From NCBI RefSeq assembly GCF_030013905.1, contig NZ_CP124862.1, positions 992,001 through 1,056,000 on the forward strand: DNA of 64,000 bases, in the 5' to 3' direction. Made by a program: the position numbers and the translations under genes. Positions 9,702 through 18,195 of this stretch are shown here, in pieces. Below the pieces are notes generated by a model. It had not been told where the DNA came from, made no database searches, and was given only the letters and a program-made list of their open reading frames with translations. Position 1 is the stretch's first letter; each line of letters starts with the position of its first letter. The DNA is from Petroclostridium sp. X23 (GTDB lineage Bacteria; Bacillota; Clostridia; SK-Y3).

Positions 9702-10646
9702 CTACCGAACTCTTGGATCTAATAGACCATATAGAATGTCTACCAGTGTATTTACTGTAATAAAAAATACTGAAATGACCAATATACAACCCTGCACAGT
9801 AGGATAATCTCTATAAGATACAGCCTTTACGAGCAGGGTACTAATACCCGGCCAGTTAAACAGATATTCTACCAATACGGTACCACCGATTAGTGAACCG
9901 AGTTGTAAGCCAATAATCGTTATAATGGGAATGATCGCATTACGAAAGCTGTGTTTAAAAATAACCATTCTTTCCGGAAGCCCCTTAGCCCTCAATGTTT
10001 GAACGAACTCCTTACTTTCAACCTCCAGCATGGAGGAACGGGTCATTCGGGTAATTGAAGCTGCAAGACCTAACGCTAAGGCTAGGGATGGCAGGATTAA
10101 CCTTTGAATATGTTTGATGGGGTCCTTTACAAAGTCTATATATCCACTGGCAGGAAACCAATTCAGAGTCAAACTGAAGATCACTATTAGAAGCGTCCCC
10201 ATTACAAAAACCGGAAGTGATATTCCCAATGCTGCCATTGCTGTCATAAAAAAGTCTGTAAATGTTCTCCATTTCAATGCTGCGATCAGACCCATAATAA
10301 TTCCAACAATTGAAGCAATTATAATTGAAACCAATGCAATCTCAATCGTACGTGGGAGTCGGAGCATGATATTCTCCATTACAGAACTGCGATCCGTAAT
10401 CGAAGTACCCAAATGGAAATGTGCCAGATCCGACATATAGGTAGTATACTGCTTCAAAAGAGGCTGATCCAATCCCAGCTGTTTTTCCATCGCCGCAACA
10501 ATCTCCGGATCCGCTGCCTTTTCACTTCCCAGTGCAAGCTTAACCGGATCACCCGGCATCAAACGTAGAAATAAAAATACTAGTGATGCTACAACAAATA
10601 ATTGTACAATAGCAATAAAAATTCTCTTCGTTAAAAATCGTACCAA
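9702..10646 (-). CDS. Dipeptide/oligopeptide-type ABC permease (DppB-like)
   Basis: A 314-aa permease of the DppB/OppB family: N-terminal helix, FLFLRLMPGDPVKLALG in the first periplasmic segment, and an EAA-type loop RAKGLPERMVIFKHSFRNAI before IIPIITIIGLQLG. It heterodimerises with the DppC-like permease encoded 128 bp downstream. The gap between the two is AT-rich without a gene. It begins 21 bp after the DppF-like gene. Confidence 0.93.
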   Translation of the reverse strand: MVRFLTKRIFIAIVQLFVVASLVFLFLRLMPGDPVKLALGSEKAADPEIVAAMEKQLGLDQPLLKQYTTYMSDLAHFHLGTSITDRSSVMENIMLRLPRTIEIALVSIIIASIVGIIMGLIAALKWRTFTDFFMTAMAALGISLPVFVMGTLLIVIFSLTLNWFPASGYIDFVKDPIKHIQRLILPSLALALGLAASITRMTRSSMLEVESKEFVQTLRAKGLPERMVIFKHSFRNAIIPIITIIGLQLGSLIGGTVLVEYLFNWPGISTLLVKAVSYRDYPTVQGCILVISVFFITVNTLVDILYGLLDPRVR

Positions 10647-10667
10647 TCACTTCACCTCCATGTTGTT

Positions 10668-11654
10668 TCAACCGGATTTTATGGCTTCATGATATAAGTG
10701 ACATGCTACAAAGTGGTTGTTTCCAACATCCATAAGTGCCGGATAAGACTGAGCACAAATACGCATCGCATATTCACACCGTGTTCTGAAGCGGCATCCC
10801 TCAGGAGGATTTATGGGTGACGGAAGGTCACCTTTTAGGAGTATACGTTCTTTTTTGATATCAATATCAGGTATTGGAATTGCTGATAAAAGTGCTTTTG
10901 TATACGGGTGTTTATTATTCTTATACAGTTCTTCTTTCGAGGCAATCTCAACGATTTTCCCCATATACATCACCGCAATGCGATTACTCATATATTTTAC
11001 AACCGAAAGGTTGTGCGATATAAAAATATAGGAAAGTCCAAAATCCTTTTGCATGTCCTTAAGAAGATTTAAAATCTGCGCCTGAATAGAAACATCCAGT
11101 GCAGAAATCGGTTCATCACAAATAATAAGTTTGGGTCTAAGTGCAATTGCTCGGGCAATACCTATACGCTGCCGCTGTCCCCCTGAAAATTCGTGAGGAT
11201 AGCGATTGATATACCGTGGCTCCAATCCTACATATGCCAGCAATTCCTGCACTTTTCTTTTCTTTTCCTTTCTGCTTGCTGCTTTATGTATTTCAAATGG
11301 ACTTCCAATAATATCGCCAATTGTCACTCGCGGATTTAACGATTCAAAAGGCTTTTGAAAAACCATTTGCATTAGCCGACGTTTTTCTCTCATCTCTTTA
11401 TTTGACAATTTCAGTATGTCTTCTCCGTCAAATATTATCTGTCCGCTGTTTGCTTGGGTTAAACGCAGTATAACCCTTGAAACTGTACTCTTCCCGCAAC
11501 CGGATTCTCCTACAAGTCCAAAGGTTTCTCCCTTCTTCACGGAAAAACTGACATCGTCTACTGCCTTCACCCAGCCTCTTCTCCTTGAAAAAATACCTGA
11601 CTTCAACTTAAAATATTTCTTTACGTTTTTTACTTCAAGAAGCGTATCACTCAT
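10668..11654 (-). CDS. Oligopeptide-type ABC ATPase (DppF/OppF-like)
   Basis: A 328-aa cytoplasmic ATPase. The Walker A GESGCGKS is at residues 49-56, the signature is FSGGQRQR, Walker B is LIICDEP, and the switch His lies in ISHNLSV. The C-terminal oligo/dipeptide extension carries FRTRCEYAMRIC, which in this family can bind an iron-sulfur cluster. It overlaps the preceding DppD-like gene by 8 bp. Confidence 0.94.
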   Translation of the reverse strand: MSDTLLEVKNVKKYFKLKSGIFSRRRGWVKAVDDVSFSVKKGETFGLVGESGCGKSTVSRVILRLTQANSGQIIFDGEDILKLSNKEMREKRRLMQMVFQKPFESLNPRVTIGDIIGSPFEIHKAASRKEKKRKVQELLAYVGLEPRYINRYPHEFSGGQRQRIGIARAIALRPKLIICDEPISALDVSIQAQILNLLKDMQKDFGLSYIFISHNLSVVKYMSNRIAVMYMGKIVEIASKEELYKNNKHPYTKALLSAIPIPDIDIKKERILLKGDLPSPINPPEGCRFRTRCEYAMRICAQSYPALMDVGNNHFVACHLYHEAIKSG

Positions 11655-12636
11655 TCATCATCACCTCCTCACCTTCCGCCTTATTGCAGGATATCCAATG
11701 ATTTTCACCAATTTTTTTCCGTGTCGGATGTATTATGCAGGTTTCATCTGCATAAGGGCACCGTGTACGAAAATGGCATCCCTCAGGCATTGCATAAATA
11801 CTCGGCACCGTACCATTGATGCTGTAGAGCACACTATCTTTTTCTTCATTTAATCTTGGCACTGACATCATTAATCCTCTTGTATACGGATGACTCGGAT
11901 TTTTAAATATTGTTTTTACATTTCCCGCTTCCATAATCTCACCTGCATACATCACCGCTACGTGGTCCGCAATATCTGCAATCACACCAAGATCATGCGT
12001 AATAAACATAATGCTCATATGCGTTTCATCGCGAAGTTTTTTCAACAACTCCAAAATTTGGGCTTGAACCGTAACATCCAATGCAGTTGTGGGTTCGTCA
12101 GCAATTAACAGCTTAGGTTTGCAAGAAAGTGCGATTGCAATCATTATCCTTTGGCACATGCCACCAGAAAGCTGATGTGGATAAGCATTGATATAGCTTT
12201 TAGGATGAGGAATCCCTACCTGATTCAGTAATTCGATAGATCTGTTAAATGCTTCTTGTTGAGATATTTTTTCATGAAAACGGATTGTTTCTGCAATCTG
12301 TTCTCCGCATCTGTACACGGGATCCAAAGCAATCATAGGATCTTGGAATATCATAGAAATCTGTTTACCTCGAATGGCACACATATCTCTCTTTTTTAGA
12401 TTTAACAAGTTCCTTCCTTCAAAAAGAATCCTACCCTTAGAAATTTTTCCATTGCGTGGAAGTAATTGCATAATAGAAAGAGATGTCAAAGATTTACCGC
12501 TTCCACTTTCACCTACCACCCCCAAAATCTCTCCTTGTTTTATCTTAAAACTGACATCATTGACTGCAGCAAACGACTTTTTCTCTACAACAAATTCTGT
12601 TTTGAGACCGCTTATTTCCAAAAGCACTTTATCCAT
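11647..12636 (-). CDS. Oligopeptide-type ABC ATPase (DppD/OppD-like)
   Basis: A 329-aa ATPase with Walker A GESGSGKS at residues 42-49, signature LSGGMCQR, Walker B LLIADEP and FITHDLGV. The C-terminal extension has [12 protein letters not shown], as in OppD/DppD. It is the first of the five transporter genes on the minus strand and lies about 200 bp after the 25-aa ORF and FrlD-like kinase gene, so it may have its own promoter or be read through from them. Confidence 0.94.
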   Translation of the reverse strand: MDKVLLEISGLKTEFVVEKKSFAAVNDVSFKIKQGEILGVVGESGSGKSLTSLSIMQLLPRNGKISKGRILFEGRNLLNLKKRDMCAIRGKQISMIFQDPMIALDPVYRCGEQIAETIRFHEKISQQEAFNRSIELLNQVGIPHPKSYINAYPHQLSGGMCQRIMIAIALSCKPKLLIADEPTTALDVTVQAQILELLKKLRDETHMSIMFITHDLGVIADIADHVAVMYAGEIMEAGNVKTIFKNPSHPYTRGLMMSVPRLNEEKDSVLYSINGTVPSIYAMPEGCHFRTRCPYADETCIIHPTRKKIGENHWISCNKAEGEEVMMNE

Positions 12637-12838
12637 AAAAACCTCCTTCCATACAACACATTATTGGGGATGAATTAATAAGATCAATTGATCAATTATA
12701 CTGTTTTCAATGTGGTACGTATTTTTACAGGTTTTAAAAGGAGATAAATCTTACCTACTGCCCTATAACGGATTACAGTATATTACATCTTGAGATCATG
12801 TTTTTATGAGGCTTATATAAATACATATATCACCAATC

Positions 12839-12916
12839 TTAAATTCTATTTTCAAACCATTTGATACAGTTCATCATTGCCTTATCCGGGTCAAAAAAAT
12901 ATAAAAATAATTTCAT
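12839..12916 (-). CDS. 25-aa small ORF behind the sugar kinase gene
   Basis: A small frame with a very strong ribosome-binding site (AAGGAGGAGGGG, four bases before the ATG) 12 bp after the kinase stop codon. The peptide starts MKLFLYFFDPDKAMM and ends WFENRI: aromatic and basic, no membrane span. It may be a true small protein, a translational coupling peptide or the stump of a lost gene. Not recognised. Confidence 0.4.
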   Translation of the reverse strand: MKLFLYFFDPDKAMMNCIKWFENRI

Positions 12917-12928
12917 GACCCCTCCTCC

Positions 12929-13711
12929 TTAATACGGTTCAAATCTCTGAATAATTTGAGTGGCAGTTTCTTTGCCTCGTTTCATACATTGCTCAATAGG
13001 TTCCCCTTGCATAGCGCCATAGATAAATCCGGCAATGTAGGAATCGCCCGCACCGACCGTATTTAACACCTTTACCTTTTGAGCCGTTTCTCTGTAATAA
13101 TTTTCACCGTCATAAGCCATACTTCCATCTTCACCAAGCATTGCTATAACCACTTTAGCACCTTTGTTCCTTGCTTTTTTTAAAAAACTTCTGATATAAT
13201 CATCATCTTTTCTATAGGAAAAAAATGCATAGTCCATATACGGAATAATTTCATTATTGGACTGATCTTCCAATCTACAAGAAAAATCATGGACCATGAT
13301 GTTATTGTCATTTTTTATTTTTTTTGCATATAAACCGATTTTAGATCTTTTTTCGGAATAAATCACATCAAATTGTTTTATATATTCAATATCCTCTTCA
13401 TCCAAATAGAAGTCAGATAGGACATGCTCTGTGTAGGATAGATGAATTCTGTCTCCATTCACAATATTCATCACCGCTTCCGCAGACTGTCTGTTAGCAG
13501 ATTTGCTCATGGAAAAATCAATCTGATATTTCTTCAACAATTGCCTTACGGATTCGGCAAATGCATCATTACCGAAAATAGTCAGTACAGATATGTCTCC
13601 ACCCAGTTTTTTAAGATTTACGGCAAAATCAATTGCGTTACCTGTGGGATAAAATCTGTTAAGATTCAAATAGATATCACAACAATTATCTCCTACTGCA
13701 ATAGTCTTCAT
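12929..13711 (-). CDS. PfkB-family sugar kinase, fructoselysine 6-kinase (FrlD)-like
   Basis: About 260 aa of the ribokinase fold. The start AVGDNCCDIYLNLNRFYPTG and the closing NTVGAGDSYIAGFIYG (anion-hole GAGD with catalytic Asp) align by eye with E. coli FrlD, including the conserved GDNC-DIY. FrlD phosphorylates fructoselysine at C6. The third ATG (13711) is preferred over 13720 because GGAGAGG is eight bases upstream. No FrlB deglycase gene is present here, so the true substrate could be another Amadori compound or sugar. Confidence 0.8.
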   Translation of the reverse strand: MKTIAVGDNCCDIYLNLNRFYPTGNAIDFAVNLKKLGGDISVLTIFGNDAFAESVRQLLKKYQIDFSMSKSANRQSAEAVMNIVNGDRIHLSYTEHVLSDFYLDEEDIEYIKQFDVIYSEKRSKIGLYAKKIKNDNNIMVHDFSCRLEDQSNNEIIPYMDYAFFSYRKDDDYIRSFLKKARNKGAKVVIAMLGEDGSMAYDGENYYRETAQKVKVLNTVGAGDSYIAGFIYGAMQGEPIEQCMKRGKETATQIIQRFEPY

Positions 13712-13728
13712 CACATACACCTCTCCAG

Positions 13729-14163
13729 CTATACGCCCATCATATATATGAAATATTTTCTGTTTTTAATGCCGTCATACTCTGCAAAGTATATATCCTG
13801 CGCATCACCAAATACAACCTCACCATCCTGTACAGGATAAGCACAATGATTACCTGTCAGCATTGCTTTAAGGTGTCCCGGCGTATTTCCTCCAATGGTA
13901 CCGTAAGAATGTAAGAAGTGGTTATGGTTATAAGGATGGTCAGCAGGTATTAAACGTTCCATATTATCCACAATATCTGCTTCAACACATGGCAGGCTTT
14001 CATTTACGGTAATGCCGGTTGTTGTATGTGCTGTGATTACAAACACTATACCATTTGTAATACCCGATTCTTTCACACCTTGTTTTACCCTATCCGTAAT
14101 TTTAATGAGTTCCACATCGGATTTCTGAGCCCTTATAGGAACAGTTATTAATTTAGTAATCAT
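13729..14163 (-). CDS. YjbQ/UPF0047 family protein
   Basis: A 144-aa single-domain YjbQ-type protein with the family signature GIVFVITAHTTTGITVNE and the His-rich HPYNHNHFLHSYG plus LPVQDGEVVFGDAQDI-like end. The family has low thiamin-phosphate synthase activity and an unsettled biological role. It starts one base after the amidohydrolase stop codon, so the two are probably coupled. Its presence inside a carbohydrate/amide catabolic cluster is unusual. Confidence 0.88.
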   Translation of the reverse strand: MITKLITVPIRAQKSDVELIKITDRVKQGVKESGITNGIVFVITAHTTTGITVNESLPCVEADIVDNMERLIPADHPYNHNHFLHSYGTIGGNTPGHLKAMLTGNHCAYPVQDGEVVFGDAQDIYFAEYDGIKNRKYFIYMMGV

Positions 14164-14164
14164 A

Positions 14165-15019
14165 TCATCTGTCCTCCATACCTAAAAATTTGATTGCATT
14201 TTCACCATAAACCAACTGTCTTGTTCTATCTTTCATTTGTATAGAATTTAATCCGTGAAGAATCCGGACAGGACGAAACCTTGGCGAATTTGATCCAAAC
14301 ATCACTTTTTCCGCAAAGTTGTGTTCTAACCAATATTGACCAAATTCTTGATGAAATATGTAATCAAAGAACTGTGACGGAGAATCCAGATATGCACAAG
14401 CAGTATCAGTATAAACATTGGGGAATTTGATTAAAAGCATAACTGTTTCTTTTACCCAAGGCCAGCCGAAATGGGATAGACACATTCTCAATTCCGGGGA
14501 TTCAACAGCTACTTCTTCGAAGTTTACCGGTTGAGCATATTTGCTAAGCGTATTTGGTTCCCATGACAGACCGGCATGAAAAATCACAGGCTTATTGTAT
14601 TCCATACATTTTTTATAAAGTGGTTTCATGATTTCATCCCCCGGATAAATTCTTAATTTTGCGGGATTCAGCTTTAAACCACCTAGTTTCAAGATTTCAA
14701 ATGCATATTCTAGTTTCTCTACAGCATCCTTGCTTCTTGGATCTACTGATGCAAAGCCTATGAAAGCATCAGGTTTTAAGTTGACAAGTTTTTTAATTTC
14801 TTCATTGGAAATCACTGCTCTACCGCATTCTACTGAACAATCTTGAGGTAAAAGTACCATTTTATCAATTTTAGCAAAAGCATTTTGCACATCAAGCAAA
14901 TCTAATCCAGCCGGCTTCATCAAATGAAAACTCAACTCATCACATCTTTGGTCAAAGCGTTCTCTATCTTCGCAAATATCTGCGAAAAGTGCCGGGTGTA
15001 CATGTGTATCGATAACCAT
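14165..15019 (-). CDS. Amidohydrolase family (TIM-barrel) protein
   Basis: About 284 aa. The start MVIDTHVHPALF gives the HxH metal motif; KPVIFHAGL, LSHFGWPWV and the late MFGSNSPRFRP supply further His and Asp ligands, as in amidohydrolase_2 (ACMSD/2-pyrone-dicarboxylate lactonase group) enzymes. The ATG at 15019 has AAAGGTGG upstream; a GTG four codons earlier lies inside that ribosome-binding site. Likely a hydrolase or decarboxylase in the degradative pathway with HyuAB. Confidence 0.8.
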   Translation of the reverse strand: MVIDTHVHPALFADICEDRERFDQRCDELSFHLMKPAGLDLLDVQNAFAKIDKMVLLPQDCSVECGRAVISNEEIKKLVNLKPDAFIGFASVDPRSKDAVEKLEYAFEILKLGGLKLNPAKLRIYPGDEIMKPLYKKCMEYNKPVIFHAGLSWEPNTLSKYAQPVNFEEVAVESPELRMCLSHFGWPWVKETVMLLIKFPNVYTDTACAYLDSPSQFFDYIFHQEFGQYWLEHNFAEKVMFGSNSPRFRPVRILHGLNSIQMKDRTRQLVYGENAIKFLGMEDR

Positions 15020-15053
15020 GATAGTTTCCACCTTTCTTTATACTGTAAATCAA

Positions 15054-15347
15054 TCATGTAATATTGAAAAGTAGCGAATTGACCATATATACGTAACCAA
15101 ATAGAGAAGAAAATACCACTGTGGCTACAGCATTCATTGTAATAATAGGAATCATAATAGAAACAAATATAGTAAATTTATTACAATCATTAACTCGTGC
15201 GACCTCATCCGAAGTCTCTGTCATATTTGAAAAATACAATATTTGATAAACCGTAATACTTCACTTTCCACATATATCTGCGAGTTGTAAGTGGATGTTG
15301 TCTTGCATTTTGCTAATTAATTTCCTCAATAATTTTTTTATATCCAT
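15054..15347 (-). pseudogene. Remnants of a decayed membrane-protein gene
   Basis: A 28-codon frame (15347-15261) begins behind a strong GGGGGGA ribosome-binding site. It is followed in another frame by a 61-codon stretch (15239-15054) whose C-terminal half is hydrophobic (FTIFVSIMIPIITMNAVATV). Together they look like the frameshifted start and end of a small or deleted transporter-like gene. The family is not identified, and either piece could be a real small protein. Confidence 0.35.
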
Positions 15348-15981
15348 GTAAATCCCCCCTATAGTTGTTATTACAAATCAATGGTTTTATCCTGATATGT
15401 AATACACTTTTATTTTGATAATTCTATATTTGTTATAATTGTTATGTACTACTATGCATTCATAATATCATTATACTCCGAAATTAGCAACTGTTTGGCT
15501 TAATATTTTTTTATTTTTTATCATTTTTGTTAATCTTTTACAATACCTCTAATTATATTTTGTATTATATTGTTATTACATTTTTTCAGGATTGTCATAG
15601 TCGTTTCTTAAAACATATAATAATTTTTTATTCTTTTAAAATTTTGATATAAAAATAACAAACAGAAATAACAAGCAGAAATAACAAATATAAATCATTG
15701 TTTTCTGATAAAATATTGATTAACCAATAAAACAACCGATAATCATATTGTCTATATTTTCGTTGACAGGATTATCTGTTTATGCATATGCAACATTAAT
15801 TATCTATTGTTATTGATAATACAATATATAACAAATATTTCACACAATTATATTCCTATTGATAAACATGTTGTATATCCCATCAGCCCTCCAGGCAAAA
15901 TATGAGATTTAATGCTTGCATTTACTTGTATGATATCGTATTATAATACTTATATTGGGTAATATTACAGGAGGAATTTTA
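15348..15981. other. AT-rich divergent intergenic region
   Basis: About 630 bp of very AT-rich sequence between the leftward catabolic cluster and the rightward gntR gene. It holds many short A/T runs but no gene. The only clear signal is the gntR promoter with its palindrome at 15921-15953; the promoter of the leftward cluster should also lie here. Confidence 0.5.
15921..15953 (+). promoter_or_regulatory. gntR promoter with palindromic operator candidate
   Basis: TATAAT at 15942-15947, about 35 bp before the gntR start codon, with a weak TTTACT 15 bp upstream. The -10 box sits inside the perfect 12-bp palindrome GTATTATAATAC (15940-15951) and next to the near-palindrome TATGATATCGTA. GntR/UTRA proteins bind such AT-rich palindromes, so autorepression is plausible. 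Confidence 0.5.
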
Positions 15982-16695
15982 ATGGAACTAGATACTGCTA
16001 ATTCCCGTCCATTATATAAACAATTAAAAGACATTTTAGCAAAAGCTATTGAAAATGGCGTATTTAAAGCAGGAGAGCGCATACCTACCGAACTGCATCT
16101 TAGCAAGACATATAATGTTAGCAGAATTACCGTTAGAAATGCCCTAGAGGAACTTACTAGAGATAATTATCTGGTGCGCAAGCAAGGCAAAGGTACCTTT
16201 GTATCTACGGAAAAATTGCAAAGATCCGTTAATGGTATGCGTAGCTTTACTGAAATGTGCCGTGATTGGAATTGTAAACCGGGGGCAAAAGTCATTAAAT
16301 CGGTTATTGAAGATGCCAACGATATTGATACTGCAGAACTTGATTTAGAACTCGGCGCAAAAATTATTGTAATTGAGCGAATCCGTTATGCAGATTCTAT
16401 TCCTGTTTCATTAGATAGTCATCGTTTTCCTGAGCAATTTTCTTATCTACTGCATGAAGACTTAAACAACTGCTCTTTATTTGAACTTCTAAGAAATAAG
16501 TATAATGTTATCTTTGACAGGTCGGACAAAACAATTGAAATTGTGTTTGCCAGCTATGAACTTGCAAAATATCTAAATGTTTCTAAAGGCTATCCTCTTT
16601 TATGCATTAGCAGTATACCTCGTGACATTAATGGTGCAAAAACACATCGTTCTAAGCAATTTATTGTAGGAGATAAATTTAAGCTTATTGTATAA
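15982..16695 (+). CDS. GntR-family (HutC/UTRA) transcriptional regulator
   Basis: A 237-aa regulator: winged HTH at residues 5-75 (PLYKQLKDIL to VRKQGKGTFV, with NVSRITVRNALEELT as the recognition helix region) and a UTRA ligand-binding domain from about residue 95 to the end. The ATG at 15982 is chosen because AGGAGGA lies just upstream. It points away from the leftward transporter/hydantoinase cluster, which is its likely target; the inducer would be a sugar- or amino-sugar-like metabolite. Confidence 0.9.
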   Translation: MELDTANSRPLYKQLKDILAKAIENGVFKAGERIPTELHLSKTYNVSRITVRNALEELTRDNYLVRKQGKGTFVSTEKLQRSVNGMRSFTEMCRDWNCKPGAKVIKSVIEDANDIDTAELDLELGAKIIVIERIRYADSIPVSLDSHRFPEQFSYLLHEDLNNCSLFELLRNKYNVIFDRSDKTIEIVFASYELAKYLNVSKGYPLLCISSIPRDINGAKTHRSKQFIVGDKFKLIV

Positions 16696-16752
16696 ATGTT
16701 TTAATTAAGGTTCGCTTCATGCGGGCAAAGGAGCAATTCCCTAATAAATAAA

Positions 16753-16785
16753 AAAGGGGTTCCATCAAATCGACGGAATCCCTTT
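16753..16785 (+). terminator. Candidate terminator after gntR
   Basis: AAAGGGGTTCC and GGAATCCCTTT form an 11-bp stem with one G-U pair around an 11-base loop, followed by CGTTTTG. The T-tract is poor, so it may act weakly. It sits 58 bp after the gntR stop codon, between convergent genes. Confidence 0.5.
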
Positions 16786-16929
16786 CGTTTTGGTGAGACT
16801 ATTCGAAAAGTCATGAAAATTATCATCTTTTAAGCAAATACTCTCAATTTGCTAAGGTCAAATCACACTACGAATATTTCTGGGGGATGGAGATAAATCC
16901 AGAGGAACCGCATTATAACGGTAATGGTT

Positions 16930-18096
16930 TTATGAAATCTGCGCAACGCGAAAACGATCGACTACTGTATGATTTAAATCCACTCCCAATCCGGGTATCG
17001 TCGGAACTGTAATAGTTCCATTCGATATTTTCTTTTCAAGCGCCTCCGTTACGATATCGTAATGGATATCAGGCCGGTACGGGAACACCTCCTGAATAAC
17101 AAAATTCGAGGTACACGCGGCAAGCTGCACTGATGCCGCTGTAAGAACAGGTCCTCCGCAGTTATGGGGGGCATATCGCATATTAGATGTTTCTGCGGCA
17201 GCAGCAATTCTCCACGATTCTAAAATGCCGCCGCATGTACCCGCATCCGGCTGGACGATATCAACACACCGCTGTTCAATGATTCGACGGAATCCGTATC
17301 TAGTATATAGTCTCTCTCCGGTTGCAATCGGTATATTTACTTTATTCTTAAGAACACGATATGCATCCACATCAAAAGCATCAATCGGCTCTTCATACCA
17401 GAAAGGACGGAACTCCTCAATGGACTGACCGATTCGGGTCATGACATCCGTAGTACCTTCTGCCGTCACATCTACCATCAGGTCAATGCCATAGCCGATA
17501 GCCTCACGAACAGCTTTTACTATATTTATTGTACGCTCTTCATATTCACGTGTAACATAACGGTTTTTGAGATGAAAATTAGCGTTGTGATCATTTTCAG
17601 CAACATAAGGACTCATCGGATAAAGTTTAATCGCGTCGAACCCATCCGCCACAACTTCAACGGCACGTTCCGCAAACTCATGAGGTTTATCAAAATAGGA
17701 GCCGTCCGACCAGTCATTTGCATAAACCCGTATCTTGTCCCTCTGTTTTCCGCCTAGCAGCTCGTAAACCGGCACCCCAAGTTTTTTGCCTTTAATATCC
17801 CACAATGCCATCTCCAACGCGCTGACAGCGGCGTAAAAAATAGGGCCTCCACCTTTTCCCCAGAATGTATTGTAATAAAAATCATTCCAGATATCAGATA
17901 TTCTTGACGGATCCCGGCCAATAACAAAGCTTTCGGCAAGATCTGCCGCCATTGCAGCTGCGCCATTGCACCCGCATCCGAATCCGACCGCGCCCTCGCC
18001 TATGCCGGCAATACCTTCATCGGTAACCAGTTCTACAACAACCGGCCTGAAACTGCCTGTGTCAACGACATATATGTTTGCTTCCCTAACTTTCAT
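16930..18096 (-). CDS. Mandelate racemase/muconate lactonizing enzyme family dehydratase (galactonate dehydratase-like)
   Basis: A 388-aa enolase-superfamily enzyme with capping domain and TIM barrel. Metal ligands are in LMVDVTAEG, FWYEEPID and IATGERLYTR; DIVQPDAGTCGG and the catalytic His in RYAPHNCGGP follow, the pattern of D-galactonate dehydratase/GlucD-type members. The first barrel base is in AIKLYPM. It probably dehydrates an aldonic or aldaric acid to a 2-keto-3-deoxy acid. It is last in the rpiR-kinase-enolase-like-YfcC operon. Confidence 0.85.
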   Translation of the reverse strand: MKVREANIYVVDTGSFRPVVVELVTDEGIAGIGEGAVGFGCGCNGAAAMAADLAESFVIGRDPSRISDIWNDFYYNTFWGKGGGPIFYAAVSALEMALWDIKGKKLGVPVYELLGGKQRDKIRVYANDWSDGSYFDKPHEFAERAVEVVADGFDAIKLYPMSPYVAENDHNANFHLKNRYVTREYEERTINIVKAVREAIGYGIDLMVDVTAEGTTDVMTRIGQSIEEFRPFWYEEPIDAFDVDAYRVLKNKVNIPIATGERLYTRYGFRRIIEQRCVDIVQPDAGTCGGILESWRIAAAAETSNMRYAPHNCGGPVLTAASVQLAACTSNFVIQEVFPYRPDIHYDIVTEALEKKISNGTITVPTIPGLGVDLNHTVVDRFRVAQIS

Positions 18097-18195
18097 TTTT
18101 GATCCTCCTATTTTGTATATATGTAATTTTTATCAAAACGGATGCCGCCCATTATTCAGAGGCGGATCCCGTTTTGTTGGCGAATGCTTGCATTA

